In this document: positions 9,074-17,559 of the stretch, piece by piece
How positions within the stretch are numbered: the stretch's first letter is position 1
Layout: each line of letters starts with the position of its first letter
Assembly (NCBI GenBank): GCA_965215475.1
Contig: OZ244061.1
Location: 1,178,001-1,242,000, forward strand
Direction of reading: 5' to 3'
Source of the DNA: Bin80 sp965215475
Lineage (GTDB): Bacteria; Bacteroidota; Rhodothermia; Rhodothermales; Bin80
DNA length: 64,000 bases
Notes under the pieces: generated by a model
What the model saw: the letters and a program-made list of their open reading frames with translations, nothing else
The model's database searches: none
Told to the model about the DNA's origin: nothing
Made by a program: the position numbers and the translations under genes

Positions 9074-9478
9074 TCAGACACGCCGACGCTTGGGTGGACG
9101 GCAACCATTATGCGGGATCGGTGTGACATCGCGAATCGTAGTGATGTCCAATCCCGAGGTGTTCAGAGCACGAATGGCAGACTCACGCCCAGAGCCAGGA
9201 CCTTTCACAAATACATCTACCCGCTTTAATCCTAGGTTGACCGCCTCTGTCGCTGCCGTTGTAGAGGCAACCTGCGCGGCATAAGGAGTACTCTTGCGAC
9301 TCCCCTTGAAGCCTTCCTTGCCTGAGGAAGACCAAGAAATACAATTCCCGTACTGGTCCGTAATCGTAATGATAACGTTATTGAATGTGGCTCGGATAAA
9401 TGCCATGCCGTTTGATTCCACAACCACTTTCCTCTTCCCAGAACGACCTGGCCCCTTACGTCCCTGCTTTTTTGCCAT
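9074..9478 (-). CDS. rpsK: Ribosomal protein uS11
   Basis: The 134-residue protein has the uS11 motifs IRATFNNVIITITD, SWSSSGKEGFKGSRKSTPYA and the C-terminal IRDVTPIPHNGCRPPKRRRV. It forms the 30S platform near the mRNA exit. The gene is 15 bases after rpsM, in standard order. Confidence 0.98.
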   Translation of the reverse strand: MAKKQGRKGPGRSGKRKVVVESNGMAFIRATFNNVIITITDQYGNCISWSSSGKEGFKGSRKSTPYAAQVASTTAATEAVNLGLKRVDVFVKGPGSGRESAIRALNTSGLDITTIRDVTPIPHNGCRPPKRRRV

Positions 9479-9493
9479 TGCTCTATTTTGTGA

Positions 9494-9874
9494 CTACTTA
9501 CGAGGTGCTTTCTTTTTCCCAGCAACCGTCTTCTTGCGCCCCTTGCGTGTCCTTGCATTGGTTTGCGTTCTCTGACCACGTACGGGTAAACCACGCCGGT
9601 GACGTAAACCGCGATAACAGCCTATATCCATGAGCCGTTTTACACTCATCTGGATCTCCGACCGAAGCTGCCCCTCAACGATATAATGATCCTCAATCAG
9701 GCGGCGAACTTTTTTGGTCTGTTCTTCTGTCCAGTCCTCTGGGCGAACATTGGGATCAATCCCAACCCGCTCCAGAATCTCCTGTGCACGAGAGCGCCCC
9801 ACACCAAAAATATAGGAAAGGGCAATCTCACCGCGCTTATTCGGCGGGACATCAACTCCAGCTATTCGAGGCAT
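9494..9874 (-). CDS. rpsM: Ribosomal protein uS13
   Basis: The 126-residue protein starts MPRIAGVDVPPNKRGEIALS and has IGCYRGLRHRRGLPVRGQRT in the tRNA-contacting C-terminal part, ending in a basic tail. It sits in the 30S head and bridges to the 50S subunit. The start is three bases from the rpmJ stop. Confidence 0.98.
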   Translation of the reverse strand: MPRIAGVDVPPNKRGEIALSYIFGVGRSRAQEILERVGIDPNVRPEDWTEEQTKKVRRLIEDHYIVEGQLRSEIQMSVKRLMDIGCYRGLRHRRGLPVRGQRTQTNARTRKGRKKTVAGKKKAPRK

Positions 9875-9877
9875 ATA

Positions 9878-9994
9878 CTATCCCTGCCGTTGCTTGTGCT
9901 TCGGGTTCTTTTTGTTAATGATGTAAAGACGGCCCTTGCGTCGGACTACTTTATCATCCGCACTCCGCTTTTTGATACTCGCTCGTACCTTCAT
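9878..9994 (-). CDS. rpmJ: Ribosomal protein bL36, cysteine-free form
   Basis: This is a 38-residue gene on the - strand, beginning MKVRASIKKRSADDKVV and ending KNPKHKQRQG. Length and ends match bL36. The canonical zinc ribbon has three Cys and one His. Here the cysteine positions are occupied by other residues, and no cysteine remains anywhere in the protein, so it is the zinc-independent (C-minus) type. It lies between infA and rpsM, the standard place. Confidence 0.95.
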   Translation of the reverse strand: MKVRASIKKRSADDKVVRRKGRLYIINKKNPKHKQRQG

Positions 9995-10063
9995 CTTCTG
10001 TAATGTAAGTGGCTAATTTTCCAAGCAAAGTTCCGTGGTACGCACCACTTGGAATATAGGTTC

Positions 10064-10282
10064 CTATTTATAACGGTACACAATCCGACCTTTCGAAAGA
10101 TCAAAAGGAGAAATTTCGACCTTCACCCGGTCACCTGGGAGAATTTTGATGTGATACATTCGCATCTTCCCGGCAAGCAATCCAAGGATTGAATGTCCAT
10201 TCTCAAGACGTACTCTGAATTGAGCGTTCGGCAAGGCGTCGGTGACTTCGCCGTCAAGTTCGATTGGTTTCTGTTTAGCCAT
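10064..10282 (-). CDS. infA: Translation initiation factor IF-1
   Basis: The 72-residue protein is a single OB-fold of standard length with the sequences IELDGEVTDALPNAQFRVRL, GKMRMYHIKILPGDRVKVE and SPFDLSKGRIVYRYK. It binds the A site of the 30S subunit during initiation. The ATG overlaps the end of map by 8 bases. Confidence 0.98.
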   Translation of the reverse strand: MAKQKPIELDGEVTDALPNAQFRVRLENGHSILGLLAGKMRMYHIKILPGDRVKVEISPFDLSKGRIVYRYK

Positions 10283-11096
10283 ACGTTAACGTTTGTGTTC
10301 TCTTATAGGGAGCAGGAATAACCTCCTCGATATATTCAAAAGTTGTTAGTATTTCCGGTGTATCTGCTTGAATACAGATCATGTGTTCATAATGAGCCGA
10401 AGAGGAGCCATCCGCCGACCGGACGGTCCAACCATCCTCATCTACCTGAACCTCTGACGTCCCAAGGTTGATCATTGGCTCGATACACAATGTCATACCC
10501 GTTCTAAGACGCCGACCTTTACGTAGTCTACCAAAATTGGGAACCTGTGGAGATTCATGCAATTTACTTCCTATCCCATGCCCAACCAACTCCCGTACGA
10601 CCCCCAATCCCTGGGACTGGCAATGAGCCTGAATCGTTGATCCGATATCTCCAATGGTTGCATGTGGAGTTGCGGCTTCAATACCAAGCATGAGTGCCTC
10701 ATGTGTTGCGGTGCAGAGCCGGATACTCTCTGAATCCAGATCCCCGACCCCGAACGTATAGGCACTGTCTCCAAAGTATCCATTCATAAATACGCCACAA
10801 TCGATGGAAACCAGATCGCCTTCACAAAGAGTATAGCTGCTCGGAAATCCATGGACCACCACATCATTTACGGATATACAAAGTGTCGAGGGAAACGGGG
10901 GGAGTGCCCCCATACGATATCCCTTGAATGCAGGCTCCGCGTCATGACTTCGTATAAACTCTTCTGCAATCTGATCAAGGAGTTGAGTTTCCTGCCCAGG
11001 GGTAATATAGCCAGCAACCTCAGCTAAGGTTCGTGAAACCAAATTTGCACACTCGCGAAGCAATGCTACCTCATGAGGCGTTTTCAGTATACTCAT
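10275..11096 (-). CDS. map: Type I methionine aminopeptidase
   Basis: The 273-residue enzyme removes the initiator methionine from new proteins. Metal-binding residues are seen in VSIDCGVFMNGYFGDSAYTF (two Asp), LVGHGIGSKLHESPQVPNFG (His), TLCIEPMINLG (Glu) and the C-terminal AHYEHMICI (Glu). No N-terminal zinc-finger extension is present, so it is type Ia-like. The ATG overlaps the secY stop in an ATGA arrangement, indicating translational coupling. The order secY-map-infA without adk is usual in Bacteroidota-like genomes. Confidence 0.97.
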   Translation of the reverse strand: MSILKTPHEVALLRECANLVSRTLAEVAGYITPGQETQLLDQIAEEFIRSHDAEPAFKGYRMGALPPFPSTLCISVNDVVVHGFPSSYTLCEGDLVSIDCGVFMNGYFGDSAYTFGVGDLDSESIRLCTATHEALMLGIEAATPHATIGDIGSTIQAHCQSQGLGVVRELVGHGIGSKLHESPQVPNFGRLRKGRRLRTGMTLCIEPMINLGTSEVQVDEDGWTVRSADGSSSAHYEHMICIQADTPEILTTFEYIEEVIPAPYKRTQTLTYG

Positions 11097-12412
11097 CGGG
11101 TTCTCCCTCGAATCCGGCCGCTTTTCATAAACCCATCATAATGACGCATCAAGAGGTGACTCTCTACCTGTTTTAACGTGTCCAAGGTAACCCCAACCAT
11201 AATGAGCAAACTGGTCCCTCCAAAAAACTGGGCAAACTGCTGCGTCTCCGTCAAACCAAGCTGTACGGCAAATGCGGGAAGAATCGCCGCAAATCCAATA
11301 AACAGTGAACCCGGAAGTGTAACACGTGTCAGGATTGCATCAATAAATTCACTGGTCTGCTTCCCCGGCCGAATTCCAGGAATAAAGCCTCCCTGTCGTT
11401 TCATCGTATCGGCCATTTCTTTGGGATTGACGGCAATCGCCGTGTAGAAATAGGTGAAGAACACACATACGAAGAAGAAGATAATAGAGTATCCCCAACT
11501 GGTGAAGTCCAGAAATAATGCCCCAAAACTCTGCATCAGTTCATTGTTGGGTGCGAACTGTGCAATCGTGCCCGGCACAAACATGATGGACTGTGCGAAA
11601 ATAATCGGCATCACACCGGCGGCATTGACACGTACAGGTAAATATTGGGTTGTCCCTCCATAGACCTTACGACCGACCACACGCTTTGCATATTGTACAG
11701 GAATCCGCCGAGTCCCCTGCGTCATTAAAACCACAAATGCCGTCACAAGCACCAACACCCCTACTTCAAAAATAACCAGGAAAGCATTCGCTGATTGACG
11801 CACTTCGTTGATGAATGCCTGTGGTAAAAATGCAATAATCCCAACCGTGATGATCAGGGAAATTCCATTGCCGATCCCACTTTCGGTAATTCGCTCCCCG
11901 AGCCACATGACAAACATGGTTCCTGCCGTCAAGACAATCACCGTTGTCACCATGAAAAAACTCTGGGGGATGACAATCGCAGAGGGAACCGTTCCCCATA
12001 GAAACAGGCTGTAACCAATAGACTGTAGCATGGTAATGCCTGCCGTGCCATACCGCGTCAACTGTGTGATCTTTCGACGCCCTTCCTCCCCCTCACGTTG
12101 AAGTTTCTGAAAATACGGAACCGCTGCTCCAAGAAGCTGGATGATGATTGAAGCCGTAATGTATGGCATAATCCCCAGAGCGAATACTCCCGCTTGAAGG
12201 AATGCGCCTCCAACAAAGAGATTGAAAAATCCAAAGAGATTATTCGGATCTCCCTGAGCAAATGCATCCGTGAGGGCCGTAGCATCAATCCCGGGCAAAG
12301 ATACATAGGCCCCAACCCGGTAGACGATGAGGATCCCAAGTGTATAGATGATTCGCTTACGCAACTCATCAATCTTCCAAATACTGCGTAAGCTATCGGC
12401 AAATCCCGCCAT
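11093..12412 (-). CDS. secY: Protein translocase subunit SecY
   Basis: The 439-residue protein has about ten membrane helices. Signatures are GIDATALTDAF in the plug region, LFVGGAFLQAGVFALGIMPY, QLTRYGTAGITM and the cytoplasmic loop GIRPGKQTSEFIDAILTRVT. It forms the Sec channel with SecE and SecG in the inner membrane. It lies between rplO and map as in other spc operons. Confidence 0.98.
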   Translation of the reverse strand: MAGFADSLRSIWKIDELRKRIIYTLGILIVYRVGAYVSLPGIDATALTDAFAQGDPNNLFGFFNLFVGGAFLQAGVFALGIMPYITASIIIQLLGAAVPYFQKLQREGEEGRRKITQLTRYGTAGITMLQSIGYSLFLWGTVPSAIVIPQSFFMVTTVIVLTAGTMFVMWLGERITESGIGNGISLIITVGIIAFLPQAFINEVRQSANAFLVIFEVGVLVLVTAFVVLMTQGTRRIPVQYAKRVVGRKVYGGTTQYLPVRVNAAGVMPIIFAQSIMFVPGTIAQFAPNNELMQSFGALFLDFTSWGYSIIFFFVCVFFTYFYTAIAVNPKEMADTMKRQGGFIPGIRPGKQTSEFIDAILTRVTLPGSLFIGFAAILPAFAVQLGLTETQQFAQFFGGTSLLIMVGVTLDTLKQVESHLLMRHYDGFMKSGRIRGRTR

Positions 12413-12432
12413 TCAGAGTTCTCTCGACTGCG

Positions 12433-12903
12433 TTAGTTGACTGACAGGCGTTGGATGGATCCACCTGCTGCTTGAATTTTTTCTTCTGCTGACTTACTGA
12501 ATGCATGAACCTCAATACTCAAAGCAACCGTCAGCTCCCCCCCTCCGAGAATTTTGATCCGATCCTTCTTGCGAACCAATCCTGCTTCAATTAATACGTC
12601 TGGAGTAATCCGCGTATCTGCGCTCAATCTCCCCGTCTCAATCAGCGAACTTAATTGGCTCAGATTCAAAATATGATAGGACACTCGATTGGGGTTTTTG
12701 AATCCAAACTTAGGTACCCGGCGCTGGAGTGGCATTTGACCACCTTCAAACCAAGCAGGCATGCTATGATTACCTGTACGGCTTTTTTGCCCCTTGTTTC
12801 CTCGTGAAGAACTGTGCCCCCCCCTCCCAGATCCGACACCTCGACCTAGGCGCTTATTCTTTCTTGTCGAGCCCTTCGCAGGTTTTAGTGTTCCTAGATT
12901 CAT
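12433..12903 (-). CDS. rplO: Ribosomal protein uL15
   Basis: The 156-residue protein starts MNLGTLKPAKGSTRKNKRLG with the glycine-rich basic segment GRGVGSGRGGHSSSRGNKGQ that penetrates 23S rRNA. A longer upstream frame runs into rpmD and is rejected. The stop lies 20 bases before secY. Confidence 0.97.
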   Translation of the reverse strand: MNLGTLKPAKGSTRKNKRLGRGVGSGRGGHSSSRGNKGQKSRTGNHSMPAWFEGGQMPLQRRVPKFGFKNPNRVSYHILNLSQLSSLIETGRLSADTRITPDVLIEAGLVRKKDRIKILGGGELTVALSIEVHAFSKSAEEKIQAAGGSIQRLSVN

Positions 12904-12907
12904 GGTT

Positions 12908-13111
12908 TTATTCGGTTTCCTGCTCCTGAATAGAGATCTCTTCCACTCTGACCAGATGAGACACACTGCGTACCATACCCCGAATCACCGGCGTATCCTG
13001 ATGGATGACCGTATGGTGTAATCTTCGTAGCCCCAAGGCGGCCATCGTTCGGCGCTGTCGCCCCGATGAACCGATCAAGCTCCGTGACTGAGTAATTTTG
13101 AGTGTCGTCAT
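12908..13111 (-). CDS. rpmD: Ribosomal protein uL30
   Basis: The 67-residue protein starts at the ATG at 13,111 with TTLKITQSRSLIGSSGRQRR and has LGLRRLHHTVIHQDTPVIRG, the compact uL30 core. It has a short Glu-rich tail. It follows rpsE by one base and precedes rplO by four. Confidence 0.95.
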   Translation of the reverse strand: MTTLKITQSRSLIGSSGRQRRTMAALGLRRLHHTVIHQDTPVIRGMVRSVSHLVRVEEISIQEQETE

Positions 13112-13112
13112 C

Positions 13113-13646
13113 TTATCCTTCAAATACACGGCGCAGAGGAATTCCACGGCGACGAGCGACTTCTAGAGGGTCCTCTAAACTCTTAAGCGCATTCATGGTC
13201 GCGGCAACTTGGTTGTGCGGATTGCTAGAGCCAAGCGACTTGGAAAGTACATTGGTGATTCCAACACATTCCAATACCGCACGCACCCCACCACCCGCAA
13301 TCACTCCCGTTCCTGGAGACGCAGGCTTCAGTAACACACGACCCGCATCTTTCTTGCCAATCACTTGGTGAGGAATCGTGCCGGCCTTGGTCACCGGAAC
13401 AGATATGAGGCGTTTTTTTGCATCCTCGGTACCTTTCTTAATTGCGTCTGCAACTTCATTTGCCTTACCTAGCCCTGTACCTACATGGCCCATGCCATCA
13501 CCAACCACTACTACCGCATTAAATGAAAAACGGCGTCCCCCTTTGACTACTTTGGCCACGCGCTTGACCTTGACCAAGCGATCAACCCACTCTACCTGTT
13601 CGGTGGAGTCACTGCGGTTCCGCTGCTGATTTTGCGTTCTTTGCAT
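13113..13646 (-). CDS. rpsE: Ribosomal protein uS5
   Basis: The 177-residue protein has the double-stranded RNA-binding segment VKRVAKVVKGGRRFSFNAVV and VGDGMGHVGTGLGKANEVAD. The C-terminal domain contains RVLLKPASPGTGVIAGGGVR. It acts in decoding accuracy at the 30S mRNA entry. It has a short Asn/Gln/Arg-rich N-terminal extension. Confidence 0.98.
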   Translation of the reverse strand: MQRTQNQQRNRSDSTEQVEWVDRLVKVKRVAKVVKGGRRFSFNAVVVVGDGMGHVGTGLGKANEVADAIKKGTEDAKKRLISVPVTKAGTIPHQVIGKKDAGRVLLKPASPGTGVIAGGGVRAVLECVGITNVLSKSLGSSNPHNQVAATMNALKSLEDPLEVARRRGIPLRRVFEG

Positions 13647-13664
13647 TCGTACAATACGTTCAAA

Positions 13665-14030
13665 TTAAAACTCTAATCCACCCTTTCGTGCACCTTCCGC
13701 CAAGGAACGAACACGTCCATGATATCTGTACCCGTTCCGGTCAAATACGGCTTTGCTGATTCCACGCTCTGAAGCGCGGCTAGCAAGTCGCTCACCAACC
13801 ACCGAGCCTGCATTGACTGGAGAATCTGCCTCATGCCCCTGGTCTAGTGTGGATGCCGCAACAAGTGTGCAACGCGCATCATCATCAATCAATTGCGCAT
13901 ATATATTGCGATTGCTCCGAAAGACCGTCAACCGAGGGCGTTTGGCGGTTCCATGTATCTTGCGACGAATACTCCGCTTGGTGCGGAATCTGCGCGCTAT
14001 TCTAGCTGATTTGAACTTGTTTATAGCCAT
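13665..14030 (-). CDS. rplR: Ribosomal protein uL18
   Basis: The 121-residue protein starts at the ATG at 14,030. The 5S rRNA-binding features are RPRLTVFRSNRNIYAQLIDD and the C-terminal FDRNGYRYHGRVRSLAEGAR. The upstream extension of the frame belongs to rplF and is rejected. Confidence 0.97.
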   Translation of the reverse strand: MAINKFKSARIARRFRTKRSIRRKIHGTAKRPRLTVFRSNRNIYAQLIDDDARCTLVAASTLDQGHEADSPVNAGSVVGERLASRASERGISKAVFDRNGYRYHGRVRSLAEGARKGGLEF

Positions 14031-14043
14031 ATCTGCTGATCCA

Positions 14044-14604
14044 CTATTTTGCAGAAGCGGTTTTGCCCGCTTTTCTTCGTACATACTCATCTACATATCG
14101 AATCCCCTTCCCTTTGTAAGGCTCAGGTGGACGCAAAGAGCGGATCTTCGCAGCAACCTGTCCAACCGATTGCTTATCAATCCCCGACACCATGACTTTG
14201 GGATTTCGGCCACGCCCTCCCCCTTCAGCCGTAATGTCTACCCCTTTGGGAGGGACAAAGTAAATCGGATGCGAAAACCCAACTGCTAATTCGAGAACTC
14301 CCTGCTTTACTTCCGCACGCGTACCGACACCAATGATTTCTAACTCCTTCTGAAATCCTTCAGACACTCCTTGAACCATGTTCGAAAGGAGCGAACGATA
14401 TAATCCATGCATTGCGCGATGGCGCTTCTGATCGGTCGGTCGTTCCACCGTGAGCGTGTTTGTATCCTGAGATAAATTCAACTCAGGGGAGACCTGAAGC
14501 TGCAGGGTCCCTTTGGGGCCCTTGATCGTGACTTCATTCCCTTTGGAAATCGTAACTTGAACCCCTTCACGAATCGTAATCTCTTGTTTTCCAATCCTTG
14601 ACAT
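14044..14604 (-). CDS. rplF: Ribosomal protein uL6
   Basis: The 186-residue protein starts MSRIGKQEITIREGVQVTIS and has the typical C-terminal SLRPPEPYKGKGIRYVDEYV. It consists of two related domains that bind 23S rRNA near the factor-binding site. The start is one base from the rpsH stop. Confidence 0.98.
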   Translation of the reverse strand: MSRIGKQEITIREGVQVTISKGNEVTIKGPKGTLQLQVSPELNLSQDTNTLTVERPTDQKRHRAMHGLYRSLLSNMVQGVSEGFQKELEIIGVGTRAEVKQGVLELAVGFSHPIYFVPPKGVDITAEGGGRGRNPKVMVSGIDKQSVGQVAAKIRSLRPPEPYKGKGIRYVDEYVRRKAGKTASAK

Positions 14605-14605
14605 C

Positions 14606-15007
14606 TTAAAATACGTGTGCGAGCACTTCACCACCTACATGAATACGCTCTGCTTCTTTATCGGTCATGACTCCCTGAGAAGTAGACAGGATAGCAACTC
14701 CAAGCCCATTCTCCACCCGAGGCAACTTATCTGCCTTTGCATACACTCTCAGACCTGGCTTGGAGATCCGCTTCATTGATCGGATCGCACCATTGCCATG
14801 GCGATCATACTTGAGAAAAATGCGCAATCGACCTTGACCTTCATCATCCACATTCAAGAACCGAGTGATGTATCCCTTATCTTTCAGGATTTGAGTGATT
14901 GCACGCTTGATTCGAGATGCTGGAATATCTGTGTATCTGTGCCCGGCCATCTGCGCATTGCGCAGTCTGGCAAGGTAATCTCCAACCGGATCAGTAATAA
15001 CCCCCAT
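14606..15007 (-). CDS. rpsH: Ribosomal protein uS8
   Basis: The 133-residue protein starts MGVITDPVGDYLARLRNAQ, slightly longer than the E. coli start, and ends VGGEVLAHVF. The C-terminal motif ILSTSQGVMTDKEAERI is the 16S helix 21-binding element. In E. coli S8 is the spc-operon repressor; whether that holds here is not visible. Confidence 0.98.
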   Translation of the reverse strand: MGVITDPVGDYLARLRNAQMAGHRYTDIPASRIKRAITQILKDKGYITRFLNVDDEGQGRLRIFLKYDRHGNGAIRSMKRISKPGLRVYAKADKLPRVENGLGVAILSTSQGVMTDKEAERIHVGGEVLAHVF

Positions 15008-15011
15008 TTGC

Positions 15012-15281
15012 TTACCAACTTGATTTACGAATTCCCGGAATTTTGCCGGCACGGGCCATATCACGAAATGCAATTCTGGACAGACCGTATACTCTGATAT
15101 ACCCCCTTGAACGTCCCGTCAATTGACATCGATTGCGCAACCTTGATGGACTTGCATCACGCGGAAGCTTTTGCAACCCTTCATAATCCCCCTTGGCTCG
15201 CAGTTCCGCTCGACGCTCCGCATACTGAGCAACCATCCGTTCCCGCTTTTTCTGTCGGGCTATAACACTCTTCTTTGCCAT
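15012..15281 (-). CDS. rpsN: Ribosomal protein uS14, zinc-independent form
   Basis: The 89-residue protein starts MAKKSVIARQKKRERMVAQY and ends GKIPGIRKSSW. It is the long form: only one cysteine (RCQLTGRSRGYIR) stands where the 61-residue zinc form has a CxxC pair. It assembles late into the 30S head. Confidence 0.97.
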   Translation of the reverse strand: MAKKSVIARQKKRERMVAQYAERRAELRAKGDYEGLQKLPRDASPSRLRNRCQLTGRSRGYIRVYGLSRIAFRDMARAGKIPGIRKSSW

Positions 15282-15303
15282 ATACTCTATTGTGTTCTCG
15301 TTA

Positions 15304-15873
15304 TCAGGCTGATGTGCTCTGTCGACGCACAAACGGCATCCCCAGCTCTTTCAGAAGCGCAAACGCTTCTTCATCCGTAGATGCGCTCGTGACCAAGGTG
15401 AGTCCAAGACCCGATATACGCTCAATTTGATCGACGTTAATCTCCGGAAAAATGATCTGCTCCTTAATTCCCAGAGAGTAATTCCCTCGACCATCGAAAC
15501 TTCCATCCGGCACTCCACGAAAATCTCTCACTCGCGGCAAAGCTAATGTGATAAGTCGATCCAGAAACTCCCACATACGGTCTCCACGTAAAGTAACACT
15601 GGTGCCGATTGGCATTCCCTCGCGAAGCTTGAAATTCGATACACTCTTCCGCGCACGCCTCACAATAGGCTGTTGGCCCGTGATGCGACGGAGTTCATCC
15701 ACTGCCCCATCCAGAAGCTTCTGATTCTGGGTTGCCTCACCCACACCTTTATTCACTGTGATCTTGACTAGACGCGGTACCTGCATCCGGTTCCCATAAG
15801 AGAACTGTTTGGTCAATTGCTCCACAATTTCTGATTTGTATCGCGTCTTCAAACGCGGCTCATACTGTGCCAT
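15304..15873 (-). CDS. rplE: Ribosomal protein uL5
   Basis: The 189-residue protein binds 5S rRNA and contacts the P-site tRNA. Typical segments are VPRLVKITVNKGVGEATQN, GQQPIVRRARKSVSNFKLRE and GNYSLGIKEQIIFPEINVD. Length and order are standard. The stop lies 22 bases upstream of the rpsN start. Confidence 0.98.
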   Translation of the reverse strand: MAQYEPRLKTRYKSEIVEQLTKQFSYGNRMQVPRLVKITVNKGVGEATQNQKLLDGAVDELRRITGQQPIVRRARKSVSNFKLREGMPIGTSVTLRGDRMWEFLDRLITLALPRVRDFRGVPDGSFDGRGNYSLGIKEQIIFPEINVDQIERISGLGLTLVTSASTDEEAFALLKELGMPFVRRQSTSA

Positions 15874-15877
15874 AACT

Positions 15878-16258
15878 CTAATTCAACTCTTCTCCAGTTG
15901 ATTTGGCGTAACGGATCCATTCTCCTCGCCCGGTTTCCGGGTCTTCAATCCGTTTACGACCGATCCGTGTTGCTAGTCCATTGCTGTCTACCGGCTGTAC
16001 ATTGGAAATATGAATCGACATTTCACGCTGTACACGGCCTCCCTGAGGATAGACCTGGTTGGGACGAGTATGACGGATCCGCAGATTCACTCCCTCTACA
16101 ATCACACGTCCTTCCTCAGGAAAAACCCGAAGCACTTTCCCGACGTATCCTTGATCTCGATCTGAACTTCCCTTCGAAGCCGTAATCGACTTTGTTAACA
16201 TGACCATGTCTCCTTTTTTGACATGGGTTTTCTTTGATTTTCGTCGTGTTTGCCCCAT
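15878..16258 (-). CDS. rplX: Ribosomal protein uL24
   Basis: The 126-residue protein has the KOW-type segment KKGDMVMLTKSITASKGSSD and GRVIVEGVNLRIRHTRPNQ. It initiates 50S assembly. Compared with the E. coli protein (104 residues) it has a C-terminal extension including RKRIEDPETGRGEWIRYAKS. Confidence 0.96.
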   Translation of the reverse strand: MGQTRRKSKKTHVKKGDMVMLTKSITASKGSSDRDQGYVGKVLRVFPEEGRVIVEGVNLRIRHTRPNQVYPQGGRVQREMSIHISNVQPVDSNGLATRIGRKRIEDPETGRGEWIRYAKSTGEELN

Positions 16259-16262
16259 GATT

Positions 16263-16631
16263 CTAAATTACCTCTGGTGCTAGAGAAACGATTCGCATAT
16301 ACTGTTTTTCACGTAATTCCCGTGCAACCGGTCCAAAGATTCTAGTCCCTCTAGGCTCTCCCTGAGCGTTGAGCAGGACCGCTGCATTTTCATCAAATCG
16401 GATGTACGATCCATCTGTACGACGCAATTCTTTTCGTGTGCGTACAACCACCGCTCTGGATACATCCCCTTTTTTTACATCCCCCCCAGGAATCGCCGAC
16501 TTCACGGAGACCACAATCCGATCTCCGATCCGTGCATACCGCCGACCGCTTCCTCCCAAAACACGGATACACAGCACTTCCTTTGCACCACTATTATCCG
16601 CTACAGCTAATCTGGACTCTTGTTGTATCAT
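16263..16631 (-). CDS. rplN: Ribosomal protein uL14
   Basis: The 122-residue protein starts MIQQESRLAVADNSGAKEVL and ends RIVSLAPEVI. It has the signature region around GDVSRAVVVRTRKELRRTDG. It lies at the 30S-50S interface. Length is standard. Confidence 0.98.
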   Translation of the reverse strand: MIQQESRLAVADNSGAKEVLCIRVLGGSGRRYARIGDRIVVSVKSAIPGGDVKKGDVSRAVVVRTRKELRRTDGSYIRFDENAAVLLNAQGEPRGTRIFGPVARELREKQYMRIVSLAPEVI

Positions 16632-16640
16632 CGGATTGGC

Positions 16641-16904
16641 TTATTTCGCGCGCTCCACAATTTCTATCAGACGCCAGCGCTTCTTTTTGCTTAGCGGCCT
16701 GACTTCACTGATTCGCACCGTATCACCCTCTCGGGCCTTTTCCTGTTCGTCATGCGCGAACAAGGATCCACTTTTCTTGATAAACTTGCCGTAAATCGGG
16801 TGTCGTACTTGGCGTTGAATACCGACCACAATTGTCTTATTCATCTTATTACTCAGTACAATCCCTGTACGCTCTTTACGAGAAGATTTCTTTATTTCAC
16901 TCAT
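16641..16904 (-). CDS. rpsQ: Ribosomal protein uS17
   Basis: The 87-residue OB-fold protein has RTGIVLSNKMNKTIVVGIQR and the C-terminal ISEVRPLSKKKRWRLIEIVE. It binds 16S rRNA helices 7 and 11. Its start overlaps the rpmC stop by 8 bases. Confidence 0.98.
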   Translation of the reverse strand: MSEIKKSSRKERTGIVLSNKMNKTIVVGIQRQVRHPIYGKFIKKSGSLFAHDEQEKAREGDTVRISEVRPLSKKKRWRLIEIVERAK

Positions 16905-17106
16905 GATTGTCCTTGGCAGCCTGCTCCTTAAGAATGGTTCTCAAACGTGCTAAGAAGCGCCGCTTTTCTCTAAGGATCATCGGATTCTCCAATTGTGCAA
17001 TGGCGTGCCTGAATTTTAATTCAACCAATTGCTCTTCCTCTTCTCGAATCCGCTCCTGTACTTCTTCAATACTCAGAGCTCGTACGTCCGCTGCTTTCAT
17101 TGTCAT
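16897..17106 (-). CDS. rpmC: Ribosomal protein uL29
   Basis: The 69-residue helical protein contains VRALSIEEVQERIREEEEQ and RRFLARLRTILKEQ. It lies near the peptide exit tunnel. Two ATG codons (17,106 and 17,100) could serve as start. It abuts rplP. Confidence 0.96.
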   Translation of the reverse strand: MTMKAADVRALSIEEVQERIREEEEQLVELKFRHAIAQLENPMILREKRRFLARLRTILKEQAAKDNHE

Positions 17107-17532
17107 CTAATTCTCCACATAGTCAGGCCGCACAATAAACTTGGTCTTGATTGGCAATTTTTGTTGCGCCAAGCGCATGGATTCCTTTGCAAGTTCCATC
17201 GGCACTCCGCCGCCAATCTCAAACAAAATCCGACCCGGATGAACGGGTGCGGCCCAATGATCAATCGCACCTTTTCCCTTTCCCATACGAACCTCCGCGG
17301 GCTTGCTAGTGATCGGCTTATCGGGGAAAATCCGGATATACACCTTCCCCACGCGTTTCATTCGCCGGGTCATTGCAATCCTCGCAGCTTCAATCTGTCG
17401 ACTAGAAATCCGTCCCGACTCAACCGCCTTGATCGCAAAATCCCCGAAATTCACGCGCGCTCCGCGTGTTGCATTTCCTTTGATCCTGCCTTTTTGTTGC
17501 TTGCGGTACTTCGTCCGCTTTGGCATTAACAT
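17107..17532 (-). CDS. rplP: Ribosomal protein uL16
   Basis: The 141-residue protein starts MLMPKRTKYRKQQKGRIKG, typical of the family. The segment IFPDKPITSKPAEVRMGKGK is near the peptidyl transferase centre. It follows rpsC by 27 bases. Length is standard. Confidence 0.98.
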   Translation of the reverse strand: MLMPKRTKYRKQQKGRIKGNATRGARVNFGDFAIKAVESGRISSRQIEAARIAMTRRMKRVGKVYIRIFPDKPITSKPAEVRMGKGKGAIDHWAAPVHPGRILFEIGGGVPMELAKESMRLAQQKLPIKTKFIVRPDYVEN

Positions 17533-17559
17533 GGTTCGTGTCTCTCTTTACCTAAATAT

